64,000 nt of DNA from Streptomyces galbus (GCF_005280195.1 NZ_SZPR01000001.1:62001-126000), one strand, 5' to 3'. Counted from the first letter of the stretch, positions 51,055 to 63,123 are shown. The notes: generated from the sequence alone by a model not told the origin. A program made the numbers and translations.

Positions 51055-53625
51055 CGCGTGCGCCGCGTCCGCGGCCTGGGCCTTCAGGGCCCGCTCGACG
51101 CCGGAGCGGGACTCCGACACCAGGCGGCGCAGGGCCGCGTTCGGCCCGGCCGAGGCGAGCCAGGTGTCGGTCCTGGTCAGGGTGTCCTGCGTGACCTGGA
51201 CCGACGGGTACAGGCCGATCGCGATCTGCTGCGCCATCTCGTGCGAACGCGACTCCCAGATGTCCTTGAGGACCTCGAAGTACTTGTCCGTGTAGGGGGC
51301 GAGCAGCTCGCGCTGGTCGGTCTGCACGAAGCCGGCGATCACCGCCTCCTGCAGCGCGTTCGGCAGCTTGTCGGACTCCACGACCGACGCCCACGCCTCG
51401 GCCTTGGCCTGCTCCGTCGGGCGCGCGGCGCGGGCGGTCGCCGCGTGACGCTCACCGGCGGCCGTGCGGTCCCGCTCGTACTCGGCGGCGATCTCCGCCT
51501 CGTCGTAGCGGCCCACGGCGGCCAGGCGCTGCACGAACGCCCAGCGCAGCTCGGTGTCGACGGCCAGCCCCTCGACGGTCTGCGAGCCGTCCAGCAGGGC
51601 CTCCAGCAGGTCGAGCTGCTCGGGCGTGCGGGCGGTCGCCGCGAAGGCGCGCGCCCAGGCGAGCTGGTGGTCGCCGCCCGGCTCGGCCGACCGCAGGTGG
51701 GCCAGCGTGGCGTCGGTCCACCGGGTGAGCAGCGTCTCGCGGGCGCTCGGGTCGGCGTACAGGTCGATCGCCAGCTTCACCTGGCGGTGCAGCGACTGCA
51801 CGACGCCGATGTCCGACTCCCGGCCGATGCCGGACAGCACCAGCGACAGGTAGTCGCGGGTCGCGAGCTCCCCGTCCCGGGTCATGTCCCAGGCGGACGC
51901 CCAGCACAGGGCGCGCGGCAGCGAGGCGTCGAAGTCGCCCAGGTGCTCGGTGACGAACGCCAGCGACGCCTCGTCCAGGCGGACCTTGGCGTAGGACAGG
52001 TCGTCGTCGTTGAGCAGCACCACGTCGGGGCGGCGCCGGCCGTGCAACTGCGGCACGGCGGTCCGCTCGCCGTCGACGTCCAGCTCCAGGCGGTCCTCGC
52101 GCACCAGCTTGCCGCTCGCCTCGTCACGGACGTACAGGCCGACGGCGATGCGGTGCGGGCGCAGCGTCGGCTCGCCCTTGGCGCCGGCGGGCAGGGCCGG
52201 GGCCTGCTGGACGATGGTGAAGGAGGTGATGACGCCGTCGGCGTCCGTCCCGATCTCCGGGCGCAGGACGTTGATGCCCGCCGTCTCCAGCCACTTGCGC
52301 GACCAGTTCTTCAGGTCGCGCCCGGAGGTCTCCTCCAGTGCGCCCAGCAGGTCGGACAGGCGCGTGTTGCCGAACGCGTGGCGCTTGAAGTACGCCTGCA
52401 CGCCGCGGAAGAACGCGTCCTCGCCGACGTAGGCCACGAGCTGCTTGAGGACGCTGGCGCCCTTGGCGTACGTGATGCCGTCGAAGTTGACCAGCACGTC
52501 GTCCAGGTCGCTGATGTCCGCCATGATCGGGTGCGTGGAGGGCAGCTGGTCCTGCCGGTACGCCCAGGTCTTCATCTGGTTGGCGAACGTCGTCCACGAG
52601 TGCGGCCACTTCGAGCCGGGCGCGTCCGCCTGGCAGGCGGCCTCGGCGTAGGTGGCGAACGACTCGTTCAGCCACAGGTCGTTCCACCACTCCATGGTGA
52701 CCAGGTCGCCGAACCACATGTGCGCCAGCTCGTGCAGGATCGTCGCCGCCCGCACCTCGTACGCGGCGTCCGTCACCTTGGAGCGGAACACGTACTGGTC
52801 GCGGATGGTCACCGCGCCCGCGTTCTCCATCGCGCCCGCGTTGAACTCCGGCACGAAGAGCTGGTCGTACTTCTGGAACGGGTACGCGTAGTCGAACTTC
52901 TCCTGGAACCAGTCGAAGCCCTGCCGGGTGACGTCGAAGATCGCGTCGGCGTCGAGGTACTCGGCGAGCGAGGGACGGCAGTAGATGCCGAGCGGCACGC
53001 TCTGGCCGTCCTTCTCGTAGACGCTGTGCACGCTGTGGTACGGGCCGACGATCAGCGCCGTGACGTACGTCGAGATGCGCGGGGTCGGCTCGAAGGCCCA
53101 GACGTTGTCCCGGGGTTCGGGCGTGGGGGAGTTGGACACGACCGTCCAGCCCTCGGGGGCGCGCACGGTGAACCGGAAGGTGGCCTTCAGGTCGGGCTGC
53201 TCGAAGGAGGCGAACACCCGGCGGGCGTCGGGCACCTCGAACTGGGTGTAGAGGTAGGCCTGTTCGTCGACCGGGTCGACGAACCGGTGCAGGCCCTCAC
53301 CGGTGTTGGTGTACGCGCAGTCGGCGACGACCCGCAGGACGTTGCGGCCCTCCAGCAGCCCCGGGAGCGCGATCCGGGAGTCCGCGAAGACCTCCGCCGG
53401 GTCGAGGGCGTCACCGTTGAGGGTCACCTCGTGGACGGCCGGGGCGACCAGGTCGATGAAGGACTGGGCCCCGTTCTCGGCCACGTCGAAGCGCACCGTC
53501 GTGACGGACCGGTAGGTCCCGCCCTCCTGCGCGCCGGAGAGGTCGAGATCGATCTCGTACGAGTCAACGGTGAGCAGCTTCGCCCGCTGCTGCGCCTCTT
53601 CGCGAGTCAGGTTTGTGCCAGGCAC
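51046..53625 (-). CDS. pepN: Aminopeptidase N (M1 family)
   Basis: This 859-aa zinc aminopeptidase removes N-terminal residues in peptide turnover. The exopeptidase motif GAMEN (about 264-268) and the zinc site HELAHMWFGDLV (His298, Glu299, His302) with Glu321 (LWLNESFATYAEA), spaced as HExxH-x18-E, are clear. The long helical C-terminal domain of the family follows. I chose GTG 53625 with GAGGAG upstream because the family begins VPGTNLTREEAQ; an upstream in-frame ATG would add 40 unlikely residues. The stop sits in a tandem repeat. Confidence 0.94.
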   Translation of the reverse strand: MPGTNLTREEAQQRAKLLTVDSYEIDLDLSGAQEGGTYRSVTTVRFDVAENGAQSFIDLVAPAVHEVTLNGDALDPAEVFADSRIALPGLLEGRNVLRVVADCAYTNTGEGLHRFVDPVDEQAYLYTQFEVPDARRVFASFEQPDLKATFRFTVRAPEGWTVVSNSPTPEPRDNVWAFEPTPRISTYVTALIVGPYHSVHSVYEKDGQSVPLGIYCRPSLAEYLDADAIFDVTRQGFDWFQEKFDYAYPFQKYDQLFVPEFNAGAMENAGAVTIRDQYVFRSKVTDAAYEVRAATILHELAHMWFGDLVTMEWWNDLWLNESFATYAEAACQADAPGSKWPHSWTTFANQMKTWAYRQDQLPSTHPIMADISDLDDVLVNFDGITYAKGASVLKQLVAYVGEDAFFRGVQAYFKRHAFGNTRLSDLLGALEETSGRDLKNWSRKWLETAGINVLRPEIGTDADGVITSFTIVQQAPALPAGAKGEPTLRPHRIAVGLYVRDEASGKLVREDRLELDVDGERTAVPQLHGRRRPDVVLLNDDDLSYAKVRLDEASLAFVTEHLGDFDASLPRALCWASAWDMTRDGELATRDYLSLVLSGIGRESDIGVVQSLHRQVKLAIDLYADPSARETLLTRWTDATLAHLRSAEPGGDHQLAWARAFAATARTPEQLDLLEALLDGSQTVEGLAVDTELRWAFVQRLAAVGRYDEAEIAAEYERDRTAAGERHAATARAARPTEQAKAEAWASVVESDKLPNALQEAVIAGFVQTDQRELLAPYTDKYFEVLKDIWESRSHEMAQQIAIGLYPSVQVTQDTLTRTDTWLASAGPNAALRRLVSESRSGVERALKAQAADAAHAGR

Positions 53626-53737
53626 GCGGTCATCTCCTCGTGGTGTGTCGGTCGCGTCATCCTTCCACGCGACCGGTGCCGAGCGCGATGTCCGTTTCCT
53701 GCCGGTGAGCAGGTCGTACGTGCGACAGCCTGGAGCC

Positions 53738-54211
53738 ATGAGCACCTACACGGCACGAGCACTCGCCCCCGAGGTCCTGGCGGAACTGCGCGCCACCGAC
53801 GACGCCGGACGCGTCCCCGTCCCGGAGCGCGACGAGGAGGGCGGCGCCCCGCTGCGCTGCTGCCTGCGGCACAGCCGGGCCGGCGAGCGGATCACCCTCG
53901 TCTCCTACGCGCCGCTGCGCCGCTGGGCGGCCGCCACCGGCGCCGACCCGGGCCCGTACGACGAGCAGGGGCCCGTCTTCGTCCACGCGGAGGAGTGCGG
54001 GGGACCCGAGGGGGACGGCCTGGCGTTCACCAACGCGCACCGCGTCCTGCGCCGCTACTCCGCCGACGGGCGCATCCTCGGCGGCGAGCTGGTCGAGGAG
54101 GGCTTCGGCGACGCGGAGCTGGCGAAGGCGTTCGACGACCCGGCCGTGGCGCTGGTCCACGTCCGGGCCGTCGAGTACGGCTGCTTCTATTACGAGGTCC
54201 GCAGGCCCTGA
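53738..54211 (+). CDS. DUF1203 family protein
   Basis: This 157-aa soluble protein has the DUF1203 pattern, with CCLRHSRAGERITLVSYAPL, GPVFVHAEEC and FTNAHRVLRRYSADG, and ends VEYGCFYYEVRRP. Its biochemical role is not known. ATG 53738 has CTGGAG upstream. It is divergent from pepN and convergent with asd, separated by only 16 bases. Confidence 0.85.
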   Translation: MSTYTARALAPEVLAELRATDDAGRVPVPERDEEGGAPLRCCLRHSRAGERITLVSYAPLRRWAAATGADPGPYDEQGPVFVHAEECGGPEGDGLAFTNAHRVLRRYSADGRILGGELVEEGFGDAELAKAFDDPAVALVHVRAVEYGCFYYEVRRP

Positions 54212-54227
54212 GCCGGGACCGACAGGG

Positions 54228-56017
<1,790 letters not shown>

Positions 56018-56018
56018 G

Positions 56019-56852
56019 ATGACCGCCGGACACGACACCGCCGGACCCGCCGGGCCCGGCCGCGACCCGCTGTCGGCCGTGCTGGGCGACGAGCCCCTGA
56101 CCGACGAGGAGCGCGCCGATCCGGCCTTCCTGGCCGGGCACCGGGCGGCCGCCGCCGACGTGGACCTGCTCAGGGACCGGCTCGCGCTGCTCGCGGACGC
56201 CCTCACCGGGGACGGCACCGCCCCGGCGGCCCGCCCCCCGGCGCCCGTGGCGGAGCTGCGGCGGCCCCGCCGCCGGGTGCTGCCCCTCGCCCTGAAGGGG
56301 CTGGGCGTGGCCGCGGCCGGGGCGCTGGTCGTCGGCTCCGGGTGGCTGCTGGTGGGGGCCGGGCGAGGAGCCGACCTCGACGGCGCCTCCGGCAGCGCGG
56401 ACAAGGCCCAGTCCGGCGCCGGGGCCTCCACCGGGTCCGGCGCCGAGGACGGCAAGGCCGGGCAGAGCGCCGGCGTTCCGCTGGGCGACCCCGCCTACCT
56501 GGCGTGCGCCCGGCTGGTGGCGGAGGGCGACGTGACGGGCGTGGCCCGGCTGGCCGGCGGCCCAGGCGCCCTGCGGATCACCCTGCGGGTCACCCGCGCC
56601 TACAAGCCCGCCCGCACCGGGACCGAGGTCACCTTCACGACGGACGCCGGCCCCGACGGCACCACCGCCCCGGACGGCACCGCCGCGTCCGCCGCGCCGC
56701 CGCTCCCCGTCCGCGGCGACCACGTCCTGGTGGGCCTGTCGCCCGGCTCGTCCGAGGCGGACACCTGGACGGTCGGCGAGGCCGCGATCGCCCCGCAGCG
56801 GGCGGCCCTGCTCCGGGCGCTCCCCGCGGCCCGCGGCCTGCCCTGCGCCTGA
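56019..56852 (+). CDS. Membrane protein, likely partner (anti-sigma-like) of the ECF sigma factor
   Basis: The 277-aa protein has a cytoplasmic N terminus, one transmembrane segment (LGVAAAGALVVGSGWLLVGA at about residue 110) and an extracytoplasmic C-terminal domain of about 150 residues (LRITLRVTRAYKPARTGTEV). No zinc-binding HxxxCxxC is visible in the N-terminal part. It starts 1 base after the sigma stop, so it is coupled. The C-terminal domain could sense wall or envelope conditions. Anti-sigma function is inference from position and topology. Confidence 0.8.
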   Translation: MTAGHDTAGPAGPGRDPLSAVLGDEPLTDEERADPAFLAGHRAAAADVDLLRDRLALLADALTGDGTAPAARPPAPVAELRRPRRRVLPLALKGLGVAAAGALVVGSGWLLVGAGRGADLDGASGSADKAQSGAGASTGSGAEDGKAGQSAGVPLGDPAYLACARLVAEGDVTGVARLAGGPGALRITLRVTRAYKPARTGTEVTFTTDAGPDGTTAPDGTAASAAPPLPVRGDHVLVGLSPGSSEADTWTVGEAAIAPQRAALLRALPAARGLPCA

Positions 56853-56870
56853 CGGCCCGGTACGGCGAAG

Positions 56871-56898
56871 GGGCGGGCGCCCGTACGGACGCCCGCCC
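56871..56898. terminator. Terminator between convergent genes
   Basis: GGGCGGGCG (56871-56879) pairs with CGCCCGCCC (56890-56898), loop CCCGTACGGA. It lies between the sigma partner gene and the convergent S8 protease gene. Confidence 0.8.
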
Positions 56899-56926
56899 CC
56901 CTCACCGCTGTCGCGGTGTCACGGTG

Positions 56927-59900
56927 TCACTGCGTGACCTTCCCGATGGCCACGTTGCCGGTGCCCGCGACCGTGCCGTTCGCGTTCACGAGCTGGACCC
57001 GGCCGAAGAAGGCCCGGCCCTCCGGTGCGGCGGCCGCGGCGGTGACGGTGGCCGACACGGACGCCGAGGCGCCCGTGGCGAGCTTCACCGGCGCGGAGCC
57101 GGGGACGTCGACCGTGCCGAGGGCGGTCGAGAAGAACACGTCCCGGTAGTCGTACGCGGTCGAACCGGCCGGCACCGAGTAGCCCACGACCTGCACGGTG
57201 TACGTACCGGCGGCGGGCGACGGGACGGAGACCGCCTCCTCCGAGTCGCCGTCGGCGGACTGGGCGACCTGCTTGCCGGTCGCGTCGTAGACCGTCAGGT
57301 CCAGGTCGGCGGAGGTGTCGGAGACCTTGCCGATGGCGACGTCCAGCGACGTGGCGCCCGCGGGCACCTCGACCGTGGTGGTCTGCGTCTCGCCCTGGGC
57401 GATGCTCGGACGGGTCGTCTTGGACGAGCCGAGCGGGCCGCCGACCAGCTTGCCGTCGAGCGCGGCGAAGCGGTTCGTCACCGTCCAGGAGGCGGTGGCC
57501 GGCGTGCCGACCTTGGCCTCGGGCACGGTCACGGTGGCCGGCGCGAAGTCCGCGCCGAGCACGGTCACGTCGAGCTTGTACGGGTTGTCGAGCAGCGGCG
57601 ACGTACGGCGCGACTCGACCTCGATCTCCCAGACGCCGGGGGCCGGGGCGGCGTACGCGCGCACGTCGGGCCGGCAGCCGTTGCCGTCGAGGTAGTTGTT
57701 GTAGCAGTACGGCGTCGAGGTGTTGTCCTGCGGGACGCCGTAGGGGTGGATGGCGATGAACCGGGTCTGGCTCTTGTCCTTCAGCCCGCCGATGGCGACC
57801 TCGAGGGACGTGGCGCCCTCGGGGACCGTCACGAAGTAGGACCGCGTGCTGTTGCGCTGCACGGTGTCCGACGCGCTGAAGGTGTACTGCACCGGCGAGG
57901 AGACCACGACCGTCGTCATGATCTGCTTGTCGACGCCCTCGGTGCGCGGGTCGTCGACCTCGAGGATCGCGCTCTTCAGGCCCGCCGAGCGCGGGGCCGC
58001 CTGGACCTTGACGGTGACCGGCTGGTTCAGCGGCAGCTTCACCTCGTCGGAGCCGACGATCCGGAAGGTGCCACCGGCGTTGTTGGCGAAGTGCAGCTCG
58101 TGCCGGACCGCCTTGTCGGGGCCGGACGTGCGGGTGACGGTGACGTCGTAGGTCTTCTTCTGACCGGCCTTCAGGCCGCCCTCGCGGTCGTAGAGGCCGG
58201 TGCCGAAGCCCGGCTCCTTCAGCGCGTAGTCGATCGCGGTGTCGACCGGGGCCTTGACGGTGTAGTCGTGGGCGGAGGCGCCGTGGCGGATGGCGTCCCA
58301 GGCGTCCACGATGTCGATCAGGCCCGCGCCCTCCTCGTACGCCTGCACACCCTTGATGTGGTCGGCGGTGGAGGTCAGGGCGGTGCGCAGCACGGCGGGC
58401 GTCAGGTCGATGCCCTTCTGCTCGGCCGCGGACAGCAGCAGCGCGGAGGCGCCGGCGGCCTGCGGGGAGGCCATCGAGGTGCCCTGCAGCATGGAGTAGC
58501 CGGCCGGCAGCGAGTAGCCCGCCTCGGCGACCGGGGAGCCCGGCAGCCAGGTCTGGGTGGTGTTGATCGCCGCGCCGGGCGCGGTCAGGGTCGGCGTGAA
58601 GCCGCCGTCCTCACGCGGGCCGCGCGAGGAGAACGGCATCATCGCGTACTTCTTCGTCACGGCCGAGCCGTAGTTGGCGGCCCAGGTCTCCTTGGAGATG
58701 GACGCGCCGACGGAGATGACCTTGTCCGCGAGGCCGGGGTCGCCGATGGTGTTGGCGCCGGGGCCGGAGTTGCCCGCGGAGATGACCAGCTGGACGCCGT
58801 AGGTGTCGATGAGCCGCGTGTACAGCTCGGCGCGGGCGTTGTTGCCGTCGTTGAGCGCCGGCAGGCCGCCGATCGACATGTTGACGATGTCCACGCCGCG
58901 GTTGACCACGAGGTCGATCATGCCCTCGGTCAGCGCGACGTTGGTGCAGCCGCCGGTCCAGGTGCAGGCCCGGGACGACACGATCTTGGCACCGGGCGCA
59001 GCGCCGTCCATCTGCCCGCCGAACAGGCCGTTGGCGGAGGTGATGCCGGCGACGTGGGTGCCGTGCTCGGACTCGATGACGCCGATGTTGACGAAGTCGG
59101 CCTTCTTGCCGACCCAGTCGCCGCCGTACGGGTCGGTGGGGACGTCCTTGCGGATCTCCACGACGAACGGCTGGCGCTCGGCGACGTCGGTCGTCGGGTC
59201 GTCGGTGCCGAACCAGCCGACCTGGTGGCCGTCCTTGTACGGCTTCATCGGCGTGTCGTCGGTGAAGTCGAAGTTGTTGTTCAGGTCCACGCGGACCGTG
59301 CCGGCGGCCGGGTCGTAGAGCAGGCCCCAGGCGTCGGTGGTGTCGCCGTCGCGGTTGGCGTCGCCCTTGGCGTCGCCGCCGGCCGTGGCGGACTCCCGGA
59401 ACAGGCTGACCTGGTAGCTGCCCGCGGGTGCCTTCCAGGTGGCGCCGCCGTAGGTGAACGACGGGCCGCTGACCGGGTTGGTCATCCGCCGCCAGGTGCC
59501 GTCGCTGTCGACGATCGGGTCGGTCGCGGTGACCCAGTCGACGATCTTGCGCTCGCCGGTGGTGGTCTTCTGCAGCGCCGGGTGGCCGAGGTCCACGCCG
59601 GAGTCGAGGATGCCGATGGTGACGCCCCGGCCGTCGGCCTTGGGGTGCTCGCGCACGAAGTCGACGGCGCCCGTCTCGAAGGACGGGTTGTACGGGTTGA
59701 CCGCGGGGGTCTTCTTGCCGGGCGCCGGGTACGTCGTGGTGCCGGTGCCGCCCTTGGCGCCGTGCGCGGTGTCGGCGCTCGGCGTCGGGTCGTCGAGCTG
59801 GATCTCCTGGCGCAGGTCGATCGCGTGCACCGAGGACAGCTTGGCGGCGGCGGCGATGGCCGCGTCGGCCTTGGCGGTGGGGACGGTGGCGCGGACGTAG

Positions 59901-60235
59901 CCGAGCTTGTCGTAGGAGCGGCCCACGGAGCCGCCCTTGACGCCGTCGAGCTCCTCGGCGACCTGCTCGGTCCTGCCGGGCGCGGTCGCCACCATGAGGG
60001 TGACGTTCTTGTCGCCGGCGGCCTTGGCGTCGGCGAGCAGGTCGGCGTCGTCGGCGCCGAGCTTGTCGTGGGCGGACTTCACGCCCGGGTCGGCGGCGGC
60101 CGGGGTCTGGTCGGCGGAGAAGGCCATGGGTATGGGCCCGGCCGCGGACAGTGCGGTCACCAGGCCGGCGGCCACGGCTATGCGGACCGCGCGTCTGGCG
60201 CCCCGGCCCGGTTCCCGCTCGGGGGTGTGGGTCAT
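56927..60235 (-). CDS. Large exported S8 (subtilisin-like) serine protease
   Basis: This 1102-aa protein has a signal peptide (RRAVRIAVAAGLVTALSAAG), a propeptide, and a catalytic domain with Asp211 (GILDSGVDLGHP), His391 (ESEHGTHVAGI), oxyanion Asn489 (SAGNSGPG) and Ser587 (GTSMASPQAAG). A large insertion separates Asp from His. C-terminal Fn3- and PPC-like beta domains follow, with two repeated units (TSLEVAIGGLKDKSQTRF; TSLDVAIGKVSDTSADLDL). It is secreted and probably acts on wall or substrate proteins. ATG 60235 has AAGGG at 6 bases; ATG 60241 is too close. Confidence 0.93.
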   Translation of the reverse strand: MTHTPEREPGRGARRAVRIAVAAGLVTALSAAGPIPMAFSADQTPAAADPGVKSAHDKLGADDADLLADAKAAGDKNVTLMVATAPGRTEQVAEELDGVKGGSVGRSYDKLGYVRATVPTAKADAAIAAAAKLSSVHAIDLRQEIQLDDPTPSADTAHGAKGGTGTTTYPAPGKKTPAVNPYNPSFETGAVDFVREHPKADGRGVTIGILDSGVDLGHPALQKTTTGERKIVDWVTATDPIVDSDGTWRRMTNPVSGPSFTYGGATWKAPAGSYQVSLFRESATAGGDAKGDANRDGDTTDAWGLLYDPAAGTVRVDLNNNFDFTDDTPMKPYKDGHQVGWFGTDDPTTDVAERQPFVVEIRKDVPTDPYGGDWVGKKADFVNIGVIESEHGTHVAGITSANGLFGGQMDGAAPGAKIVSSRACTWTGGCTNVALTEGMIDLVVNRGVDIVNMSIGGLPALNDGNNARAELYTRLIDTYGVQLVISAGNSGPGANTIGDPGLADKVISVGASISKETWAANYGSAVTKKYAMMPFSSRGPREDGGFTPTLTAPGAAINTTQTWLPGSPVAEAGYSLPAGYSMLQGTSMASPQAAGASALLLSAAEQKGIDLTPAVLRTALTSTADHIKGVQAYEEGAGLIDIVDAWDAIRHGASAHDYTVKAPVDTAIDYALKEPGFGTGLYDREGGLKAGQKKTYDVTVTRTSGPDKAVRHELHFANNAGGTFRIVGSDEVKLPLNQPVTVKVQAAPRSAGLKSAILEVDDPRTEGVDKQIMTTVVVSSPVQYTFSASDTVQRNSTRSYFVTVPEGATSLEVAIGGLKDKSQTRFIAIHPYGVPQDNTSTPYCYNNYLDGNGCRPDVRAYAAPAPGVWEIEVESRRTSPLLDNPYKLDVTVLGADFAPATVTVPEAKVGTPATASWTVTNRFAALDGKLVGGPLGSSKTTRPSIAQGETQTTTVEVPAGATSLDVAIGKVSDTSADLDLTVYDATGKQVAQSADGDSEEAVSVPSPAAGTYTVQVVGYSVPAGSTAYDYRDVFFSTALGTVDVPGSAPVKLATGASASVSATVTAAAAAPEGRAFFGRVQLVNANGTVAGTGNVAIGKVTQ

Positions 60236-60563
60236 CGGCATCCCTTGCAGTGAAGGAGCGTGCGTCATACGACCGGGGCGATCACGCCCGGTCGCACCCG
60301 TCCGGAATCCGGTCCCGGACGGTCGCACAGCTTTACGCAAGAGACAGCTATTTGGGGAGGGTTGACCGAATCGAAATGGATGTATGGGGAAAACCCGCGA
60401 TGGATTTTACGGACGGCACGGGCCAAGCTGTGACATTCCTGTGAACTGCCGCGCAGCGGACGCCGGTCGGCCGGGGCGGACCGGGGGCGGCCGCCGTCCG
60501 GGGAGCGGACGGACCGGACGGAAAGGACGTGCCGATCCGCCGGGCAGCGTCTAACGTCCCTCC

Positions 60564-61028
60564 GTGCGAAAGAAGTTGCGGGTGGCGGCCTACGCCGTGT
60601 GCGTCCGGGACGGACAGCTCCTGCTGGCCCGTTCACCGGCCCCCGACGGCACCCCGGAATGGGTGCTGCCCGGCGGCGGCATGGACCACGGGGAGGACCC
60701 GTACGACACCGTGGTGCGCGAGCTGGAGGAGGAGACCGGGTACCGCGTGGAGGTGACCGGACTCCTCGGCGTCGACTCCTTCCGCAACGTCTCGCCCGGC
60801 GACGGCCCGCTGCGCCGCCCCGTGGACCACCACCGCCTCCGGCTCGTCTACGAGGCCCGCGTCGCGGGCGGCGACCTGCGCTTCGAGACCGGCGGCTCGA
60901 CCGACATGGCCGCCTGGCACGACCTGGCCGCGGTGCCCGGTCTGCGCCGCGTCCACATGGTCGACGTGGGCCTGCGCCTGTGGCGCGAACGGCCGCCGAC
61001 GGGACGGGTGTCCTGCCCCGCCGGATGA
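60564..61028 (+). CDS. Nudix hydrolase
   Basis: The 154-aa protein has the Nudix box GGGMDHGEDPYDTVVRELEE, then ETGYRV. Substrate could be a nucleoside diphosphate derivative; nothing more specific is seen. GTG 60564 has no Shine-Dalgarno, and TAACGT at 60552-60557 lies 6 bases upstream, so a leaderless message is likely. It is divergent from the S8 protease; the 300-odd bases 60236-60563 hold both leaders, including an A/T-rich tract (near 60330-60370), and no gene. Confidence 0.88.
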   Translation: MRKKLRVAAYAVCVRDGQLLLARSPAPDGTPEWVLPGGGMDHGEDPYDTVVRELEEETGYRVEVTGLLGVDSFRNVSPGDGPLRRPVDHHRLRLVYEARVAGGDLRFETGGSTDMAAWHDLAAVPGLRRVHMVDVGLRLWRERPPTGRVSCPAG

Positions 61029-61237
61029 ACGCGGAGTGACCGGCTCCCGGACACCGCGGGAGGGCCCGGCGGCCGGTGCGCGGTGCCGTGATCCACGTAC
61101 GGCGATGGGCGTCGCGCGTTGCGTCCGCGTTCACGCCCGGGTCATCCCCGGTGCCGAGCATCCGGTGAGAGCGGGACGTCCGTCTCGGCGGGCGCCCGCG
61201 GCCACCGACGTCTCCGCACCCCGGGGAGAAGAGCGCC

Positions 61238-63013
61238 ATGCCGCGCACACGCTCCGTCACGCCCTCCGCCCAGGAGGTCGACCGCCGCACCGTCCTCGCC
61301 GCCACCGCCGCCGTCTCGGTCTCCGTCTCCGTGGGGGTGGGCTGGGCCCTGCGTCCCACCGACAGCCAGGCCGCCCCCGCCCCCGCGACCCCGTCCGCCC
61401 CCGCCCCGGCCGTCCCCTCCCCCCGCCCGAGCCCGGCCGCCTCCGGGGGAACGGCGCCGACCGCCCCCTACCGCGAGGGCACGACCCTCGCCTCCGTCGC
61501 CACCGCCCGCGCCGGCGAGCACTACCGCCGGCTGGCCGGCGGCGCCGGCTGGAACCGCGTCGTGCGCGACGGCGCGGTCCCCGCCCGCCCCGGCCGCGCC
61601 GGACGCCGTACGCCCCTCGCCGCCTTCGTCCAGCTCACCGACCTGCACCTGATCGACACCCAGCACCCGCTGCGCCTGGAGTTCCTGGGCGCCGCGAACC
61701 CGCTCTCCTGGCGCCCCCAGGAGGCGCTCACCGTGCACGGCGCGGTGTCGCTCGTGGAGCGGATCAACTCCCTGCCCGGCGGCCCGGTCACCGGCGCCCC
61801 GCTGGACTTCGCCGTCACCACCGGCGACAGCACCGACAACAACGCCGGCACCGAACTGGACTGGTACCTCACGGTCTTGAGCGGCGGCCGCATCACCCCC
61901 GACTCCGGTGACCCGCTGCACTACGAGGGCGTCCAGAACAGCGGCGTCGAGCTGTACTGGCAGCCCGACTCCCCGGCCCGCGACCTGTACAAGCAGCGCG
62001 GCTTCCCCCGTCTGGACGGCTACCTCGCGGCCGCGACCCGCCCCCTGCGCAGCCCCGGCCTGACCCTGCCCTGGTACTCCACCGTCGGCAACCACGACTC
62101 CCTGCCCCTCGGCTGCTACGGACACGGCGACTCCTGGCTCGCCGAGTACGCCGTCGGCGGCCGCAAGCTGATGAGCCTCACCGCGACCGAGGCACGCCGC
62201 CTGCGCGGCAGCATCAGCGACGCCACCGACCCGCTGGGCACCGGCCTGCGCGAGCTGCTGCGGGCGCACCGCCGCGACCTGCGCCCGGTCACCCCGGACG
62301 AGCGGCGCGCCCCCTACACCCCGGCCGAGTGGCTGCGGGCCCACCTGGACCCGGCGCACACCGGACCCGGCCCGGCCGGCCACGGCTACACGGCCGCCGA
62401 GGGCACCCAGTACTACGCCTTCCGCGTCAGCGACGACGTGGTCGGCATCAGCCTCGACACCACCGACCCCGGCGGCCACTTCGAGGGGTCGGTCGGCACC
62501 GCGCAGCTCTCCTGGCTGGAGCGGACCCTCACCGCCCACCGCGACGCCCACGTGCTCGTCTTCAGCCACCACACCAGCACCACCCTGTCCAACACCCGCC
62601 CCGACCCGGCCCGCCCGGGCGAACGCCGCCACGGCGGGCCCGAGCTGCTGGCCGTGCTCGGCCGCCACCGCAACGTCGTGGCGTGGGTGAACGGCCACAT
62701 CCACCGCAACGCGATCACCCCGCACACCGGCGCCGACGGGCACCAGTTCTGGGAGGTGTCCACCGCCTCGCACGTGGAGTACCCGCAGCTCGCCCGGGTG
62801 ATCGAGCTGGTCGACAACCGGGACGGCACCCTCTCCCTGCACACCACCCTGATCGAGTCGGCCGCCCCGGCCCGCACCGACTTCACCGACCTGTCCCCGC
62901 GGGGCCTGGCCGCGCTGTACCGCGAGCTGTCCTTCAACGCCCGCAGCGGCGACCGGGTCCTGACGGGCGGCGCCGGCGACCGCAACACGGAACTGCTGCT
63001 GAAGAAGGTCTGA
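61238..63013 (+). CDS. Tat-exported metallophosphoesterase (TIGR03767-like)
   Basis: At 591 aa it starts with a twin-arginine signal (EVDRRTVLAATAAVSVSV), then a Pro/Ala-rich linker. The calcineurin-like core has AAFVQLTDLHLIDTQHP (DxH), TTGDSTDNNAG (GDxxDN), STVGNHDS (GNHD), VLVFSHHTSTTL and WVNGHIHRNAI (GHxH). It fits the actinobacterial secreted family I recall as TIGR03767; the substrate is unknown. ATG 61238 has GGGGAGAAG. About 210 bases separate it from the Nudix gene, with no gene between. Confidence 0.9.
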   Translation: MPRTRSVTPSAQEVDRRTVLAATAAVSVSVSVGVGWALRPTDSQAAPAPATPSAPAPAVPSPRPSPAASGGTAPTAPYREGTTLASVATARAGEHYRRLAGGAGWNRVVRDGAVPARPGRAGRRTPLAAFVQLTDLHLIDTQHPLRLEFLGAANPLSWRPQEALTVHGAVSLVERINSLPGGPVTGAPLDFAVTTGDSTDNNAGTELDWYLTVLSGGRITPDSGDPLHYEGVQNSGVELYWQPDSPARDLYKQRGFPRLDGYLAAATRPLRSPGLTLPWYSTVGNHDSLPLGCYGHGDSWLAEYAVGGRKLMSLTATEARRLRGSISDATDPLGTGLRELLRAHRRDLRPVTPDERRAPYTPAEWLRAHLDPAHTGPGPAGHGYTAAEGTQYYAFRVSDDVVGISLDTTDPGGHFEGSVGTAQLSWLERTLTAHRDAHVLVFSHHTSTTLSNTRPDPARPGERRHGGPELLAVLGRHRNVVAWVNGHIHRNAITPHTGADGHQFWEVSTASHVEYPQLARVIELVDNRDGTLSLHTTLIESAAPARTDFTDLSPRGLAALYRELSFNARSGDRVLTGGAGDRNTELLLKKV

Positions 63014-63034
63014 CCGCCCCGTCCCCGCCCGCAC

Positions 63035-63083
63035 GAGGAGGGGCCGCCGGGCGGTACGCCCCGCGGCCCCGCGGCCCCTCCTC
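63035..63083 (+). terminator. Terminator after the metallophosphoesterase
   Basis: GAGGAGGGGCCGC (63035-63047) pairs perfectly with GCGGCCCCTCCTC (63071-63083). It lies between this gene and the convergent nuclease-like ORF. Confidence 0.85.
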
Positions 63084-63123
63084 TCCCCTCCTGCTCCCGG
63101 CGCTGCCGCCGGCCCCCCGGCCG

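Noticed and set aside
56342..60253. A 1303-codon plus-strand open frame opposite the S8 protease
   Set aside because: Mirror frame of the protease; the protease has its full catalytic triad and signal peptide.
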